Assembly: GCA_051647125.1 (NCBI GenBank)
Contig: JBOFDP010000020.1
Location: 1-27,606, forward strand
DNA: 27,606 nucleotides
Direction of reading: 5' to 3'
Source: JBOFDP01 sp051647125
Lineage (GTDB): Bacteria; Bacteroidota; Bacteroidia; Chitinophagales; Chitinophagaceae
In this document: positions 25,345 to 27,606 of the stretch, piece by piece
Position numbering within the stretch: the stretch's first letter is position 1
Layout of the letters: each line of letters opens with the position of its first letter
Translations under genes and position numbers: made by a program
Notes under the pieces: model-generated
Database searches by the model: none
What the model was told of the DNA's origin: nothing
Seen by the model: only the letters and a program-made list of their open reading frames with translations

Positions 25345-27420
25345 CTAAATATTCTCCATTTGTATGTCAAAAGCTTGTTGAATTAAATCCATTACGTTAT
25401 CCAATTCATTCATTTTACTGATGTCTACTCGAATATCACCATTCCCCCAGTGGCCTTTGTTGGTTACATCTAAACACAAACCTAATGGATCATCAATTTG
25501 ATTAAACTCAATATTCAATGACAAACATAATCTTGTTTTTTGTGGTACAATATCAACGAAATTGGTATTGGACTTGAAAGCTATGTATAGCTTCGTGTAT
25601 TCTTCGTTTACCGAAGCATCAATGTTTAATACTCTTTTCTTCAAAGCATAGTATAATTCAAGCATATCGCCTTTTAAATGCTCATAGTTTTCAATTGTGT
25701 AAATGTTTTCTTCACTGCGTTTGTACTTATCCAAAATCTCTTGTGATAGATTTGGGGCAACCCAAATTTTAGATGCTCTAGCAGCTAATTCAACTGCTCT
25801 TTCCTGTATCTTTTCTTCATCCCAAAGACTTACTTTTTGCATAAATGAATTTAAATGAAGTGGTGAATGGTCAAAGCCTCCTTCAATTGATTTTTTACTA
25901 TCAAAAGGGTTGTCGCTTAATTTTGAATTGTAGCCGGTAAGTGTTAAGTTACCCAATGTATGCAAATACTTCTTCTGTACTTCTTGCCAATTATCGCCCA
26001 ACATTGCTTGCCATTTTGCATTTAATTTGGGGTTCCGTGGCATTATGTGTTCTATGGTGTAATCGTCTGTATTAACTATCTCCTTACGGTTGTAATTTTC
26101 TAAATTATGCAGCAAGTAATTTCGGGAATGGAAATGATAAACGTCTTTCAAACCTATTTCCTTTTCAAATTCTGTATCGTTAGGGAAACGTTTGTAATTC
26201 TCCATCAATTGGAATGTTGCTTTTAAACTCTCCAGGTAATGTGATGGATTTATGGACTTGTATAATGTAGCAAATGTTTTGTTCAGGCTGTTTGTAGGAA
26301 TACCACAAATTGCTCTTCTGAAAACATAATTTTCAACTAGCTTTATTATTTCTTTAAAATCATCTATCGTAATTATTTCGGTTGCATAATCATTGTAAAC
26401 TGTCATTAGGAATGGATAAGATACATCTACTTTTAATTTAAGGATATTGGCAAACAATTTCTTTAAATCTAAATCTATTTTTGCTTCTTTTCTCAAAGCC
26501 ATATTCACATAATAACCAGAGAATTTAGAAATGTCCTGTACAACTTCGGTAATAGTTTTTGGTGCTTTGTTGCTTTGAACATAGTTTTTAAATTCTTCGT
26601 AAACTTTGTTAATTTTTGGTATTGCTCCTGTTTTAACCGAAAGGTAATTCCTCATAAACCAGCCAAACTTTGTTGCACATTCATTGCCGTAGCTTTGCTC
26701 CATTGGAAACCAATATTTTTCATACAACTCGGTTTGCAATTTTATATCTTGCCCCATCAGAATATAATTTCTGATTAGGTCAGCTTGTGATAAGTCTAAA
26801 CCTGTTGAGTTCATACTCTCAAATATCAATTGCGGATTGTCTGTGTCCTTCTCTAATGCTACATCAACAATAAATAATCTTCGCACTCCATTATAAACTT
26901 CCTTTATATTTTCTTTTGATATTTTGCCTTTGAAAAATCTGTAATTCTCAACCAAACGAAAAGAGTATTCCCCTACTGGCTCAATTCCGTTTATTAGATT
27001 GATTAGAGTTTCTTTATCCCTTTTTGTAAGCAATAGTTTGTATTGTAATTCGCTTTCTTCCTCTGGGTTAAGCAAATAGTAGTTTCGTAATTTGTCGAAA
27101 TTGGTATCTATCTCTACATCATTGTCCCTTATAAATTCAGATAATGCAATTATCAATAATGAAACTGTGGTTAAACGCTGTTGTCCATCAATAACCAATA
27201 GTTTAGGGACATCAGAAATAGTGTGTATGTTTTCTTGAAAATAGACAACAGAACCCATAAAATGTCCTTTGGCATCTCCATATCTACTTACCTTCAATAT
27301 GTCATTAAATAATTTATCGCATTGAGGAGGTAACCAACTGTACGTACGCTGGTAGATTGGAATTAAAAATTGTTTAGGACCTTTTATTACGGTTAATAAG
27401 TTTGCTGAATTTGCCTGCAT
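25345..27420 (-). CDS. DUF262-DUF1524-DUF5655 protein, GmrSD-like putative defence endonuclease
   Basis: 691 residues, apparently intact. DUF262 part: IPIYQRTYSWLPPQ (about 20-33), then LVIDGQQRLTTVSLL with the invariant DGQQR at 78-82, and IFESMNSTGLDLSQADLIRN (199-218). DUF1524 part: YTIEHIMPRNPKLNAKW with His458, the HNH-like nuclease motif, then LGNLTLTGYNSKLSDNPF (489-506). The C-terminal 110 or so residues (YTKLYIAFKSNTNFVDIV, GHWGNGDIRVDIS) match the DUF5655 tail often fused to such proteins. The GmrS/GmrD and BrxU groups of this family cut modified or foreign DNA in a nucleotide-dependent way; cytosolic phage defence is inferred. It lies between coaE and the rRNA terminator on the rRNA operon's strand, and I see no consensus promoter in the 50 or so bases upstream, so read-through or a non-consensus promoter may serve it. 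Confidence 0.9.
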   Translation of the reverse strand: MQANSANLLTVIKGPKQFLIPIYQRTYSWLPPQCDKLFNDILKVSRYGDAKGHFMGSVVYFQENIHTISDVPKLLVIDGQQRLTTVSLLIIALSEFIRDNDVEIDTNFDKLRNYYLLNPEEESELQYKLLLTKRDKETLINLINGIEPVGEYSFRLVENYRFFKGKISKENIKEVYNGVRRLFIVDVALEKDTDNPQLIFESMNSTGLDLSQADLIRNYILMGQDIKLQTELYEKYWFPMEQSYGNECATKFGWFMRNYLSVKTGAIPKINKVYEEFKNYVQSNKAPKTITEVVQDISKFSGYYVNMALRKEAKIDLDLKKLFANILKLKVDVSYPFLMTVYNDYATEIITIDDFKEIIKLVENYVFRRAICGIPTNSLNKTFATLYKSINPSHYLESLKATFQLMENYKRFPNDTEFEKEIGLKDVYHFHSRNYLLHNLENYNRKEIVNTDDYTIEHIMPRNPKLNAKWQAMLGDNWQEVQKKYLHTLGNLTLTGYNSKLSDNPFDSKKSIEGGFDHSPLHLNSFMQKVSLWDEEKIQERAVELAARASKIWVAPNLSQEILDKYKRSEENIYTIENYEHLKGDMLELYYALKKRVLNIDASVNEEYTKLYIAFKSNTNFVDIVPQKTRLCLSLNIEFNQIDDPLGLCLDVTNKGHWGNGDIRVDISKMNELDNVMDLIQQAFDIQMENI

Positions 27421-27465
27421 ATTTATATTTTTTATTAATAATTCATGATAAAAATACTATTTTCT

Positions 27466-27503
27466 TTAAAAACACTCTTAGTATATTTCTATACCAAGAG
27501 TGT
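27466..27503 (-). terminator. rRNA operon terminator
   Basis: A 14-base stem with a 4-base loop: ACACTCTTAGTATA at 27472-27485 pairs with TATACCAAGAGTGT at 27490-27503, with one position that becomes a G-U pair in the minus-strand transcript. The minus strand continues TTTTTAAAG. It starts about 10 bases after the 5S 3' end. Confidence 0.85.
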
Positions 27504-27513
27504 AATAAATAAG

Positions 27514-27606
27514 TTGGCGGCTACCTACTCTCCCGGATTCCTCCAGTACCATCGGCCATAAGGGGCTTAACTACTCTGTTCGATATGGGTAGAGGTGAAC
27601 ACCCTC
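27514..27606 (-). rRNA. rrf: 5S ribosomal RNA, 3' part
   Basis: The reverse complement of this stretch reads as 5S rRNA: CACCTCTACCCATATCGAAC, then CAGAGTAGTTAAGCCCCTTA, CCGATGGTACTGGAGG and GGGAGAGTAGGTAGCCGCC at the 3' end. The 5' end, including the first stem strand, lies past the window edge; the 3' end position is approximate to a few bases. It is the last gene of an rRNA operon on the minus strand, with 23S and 16S expected further to the right. Confidence 0.95.

Noticed and set aside
25345..27420. Intact DUF262 gene as obviously foreign by base composition
   Set aside because: Spot counts of a few 60-base stretches ranged widely (about 27-40% GC), overlapping the neighbours, so composition does not prove transfer.
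1..27606. CRISPR arrays, tRNA genes, insertion sequences
   Set aside because: No regularly spaced direct repeats, cloverleaf patterns or transposase motifs were seen by eye on either strand.

Overview
The window looks like AT-rich Bacteroidota chromosome. Several candidate promoters carry the Bacteroidota -7 element TAnnTTTG, and two of these have a TTTG exactly 20 bases upstream. Genes start without Shine-Dalgarno sequences, and the gene content fits the phylum: LpxD joined to a PorW/SprE-like TPR protein, a DUF2490 barrel, an LPP20-like lipoprotein pair, and a short GBE1-like branching enzyme. I cannot name a genus. Two clearly decayed genes point to local gene loss.

Layout. (1) 1-2860: the start of greA on the minus strand, a 475-base gene-free stretch with nested inverted repeats, the wreck of a DUF262/DUF1524 (GmrSD-like) gene, and a 49-residue zinc-ribbon-like gene with its own promoter and terminator. 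(2) 2914-9341: a plus-strand branched-chain amino acid cluster, ilvD-ilvB-ilvN-ilvC-ilvA. It turns threonine and pyruvate into the 2-keto acids for isoleucine and valine; ilvE and the leu genes are not here. (3) 9387-12206: a DUF2490 outer-membrane protein pseudogene on the minus strand, then dnaK alone between a conspicuous upstream dyad and a perfect palindromic terminator. (4) 12317-15674: lpxD (lipid A) directly followed by a PorW/SprE-like TPR protein, which may belong to type IX secretion. (5) 15671-22066, minus strand: deoxynucleoside kinase, an exported protein and a lipoprotein of LPP20-like type, an SDR oxidoreductase, glycogen branching enzyme and a DeoR-family repressor. (6) 22251-24663, minus strand: a tight rmlA-aroC-NUDIX set. 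Divergent from it on the plus strand is coaE. (7) 25345-27606, minus strand: an intact DUF262-DUF1524-DUF5655 protein, probably a nucleotide-dependent anti-phage or modified-DNA endonuclease. It lies directly downstream of the terminator of an rRNA operon, whose 5S gene runs off the right edge.

Most of the window is housekeeping and biosynthesis. The accessory content is one dead and one intact DUF262 gene on the same strand about 23 kb apart, plus the small zinc-ribbon gene beside the dead one. I see no CRISPR array, insertion sequence, tRNA or phage gene. I did not find a clearly undescribed multi-gene system. The best leads are the DUF262 pair, the zinc-ribbon gene, the dnaK upstream dyad and the nested inverted repeat at 470-576.
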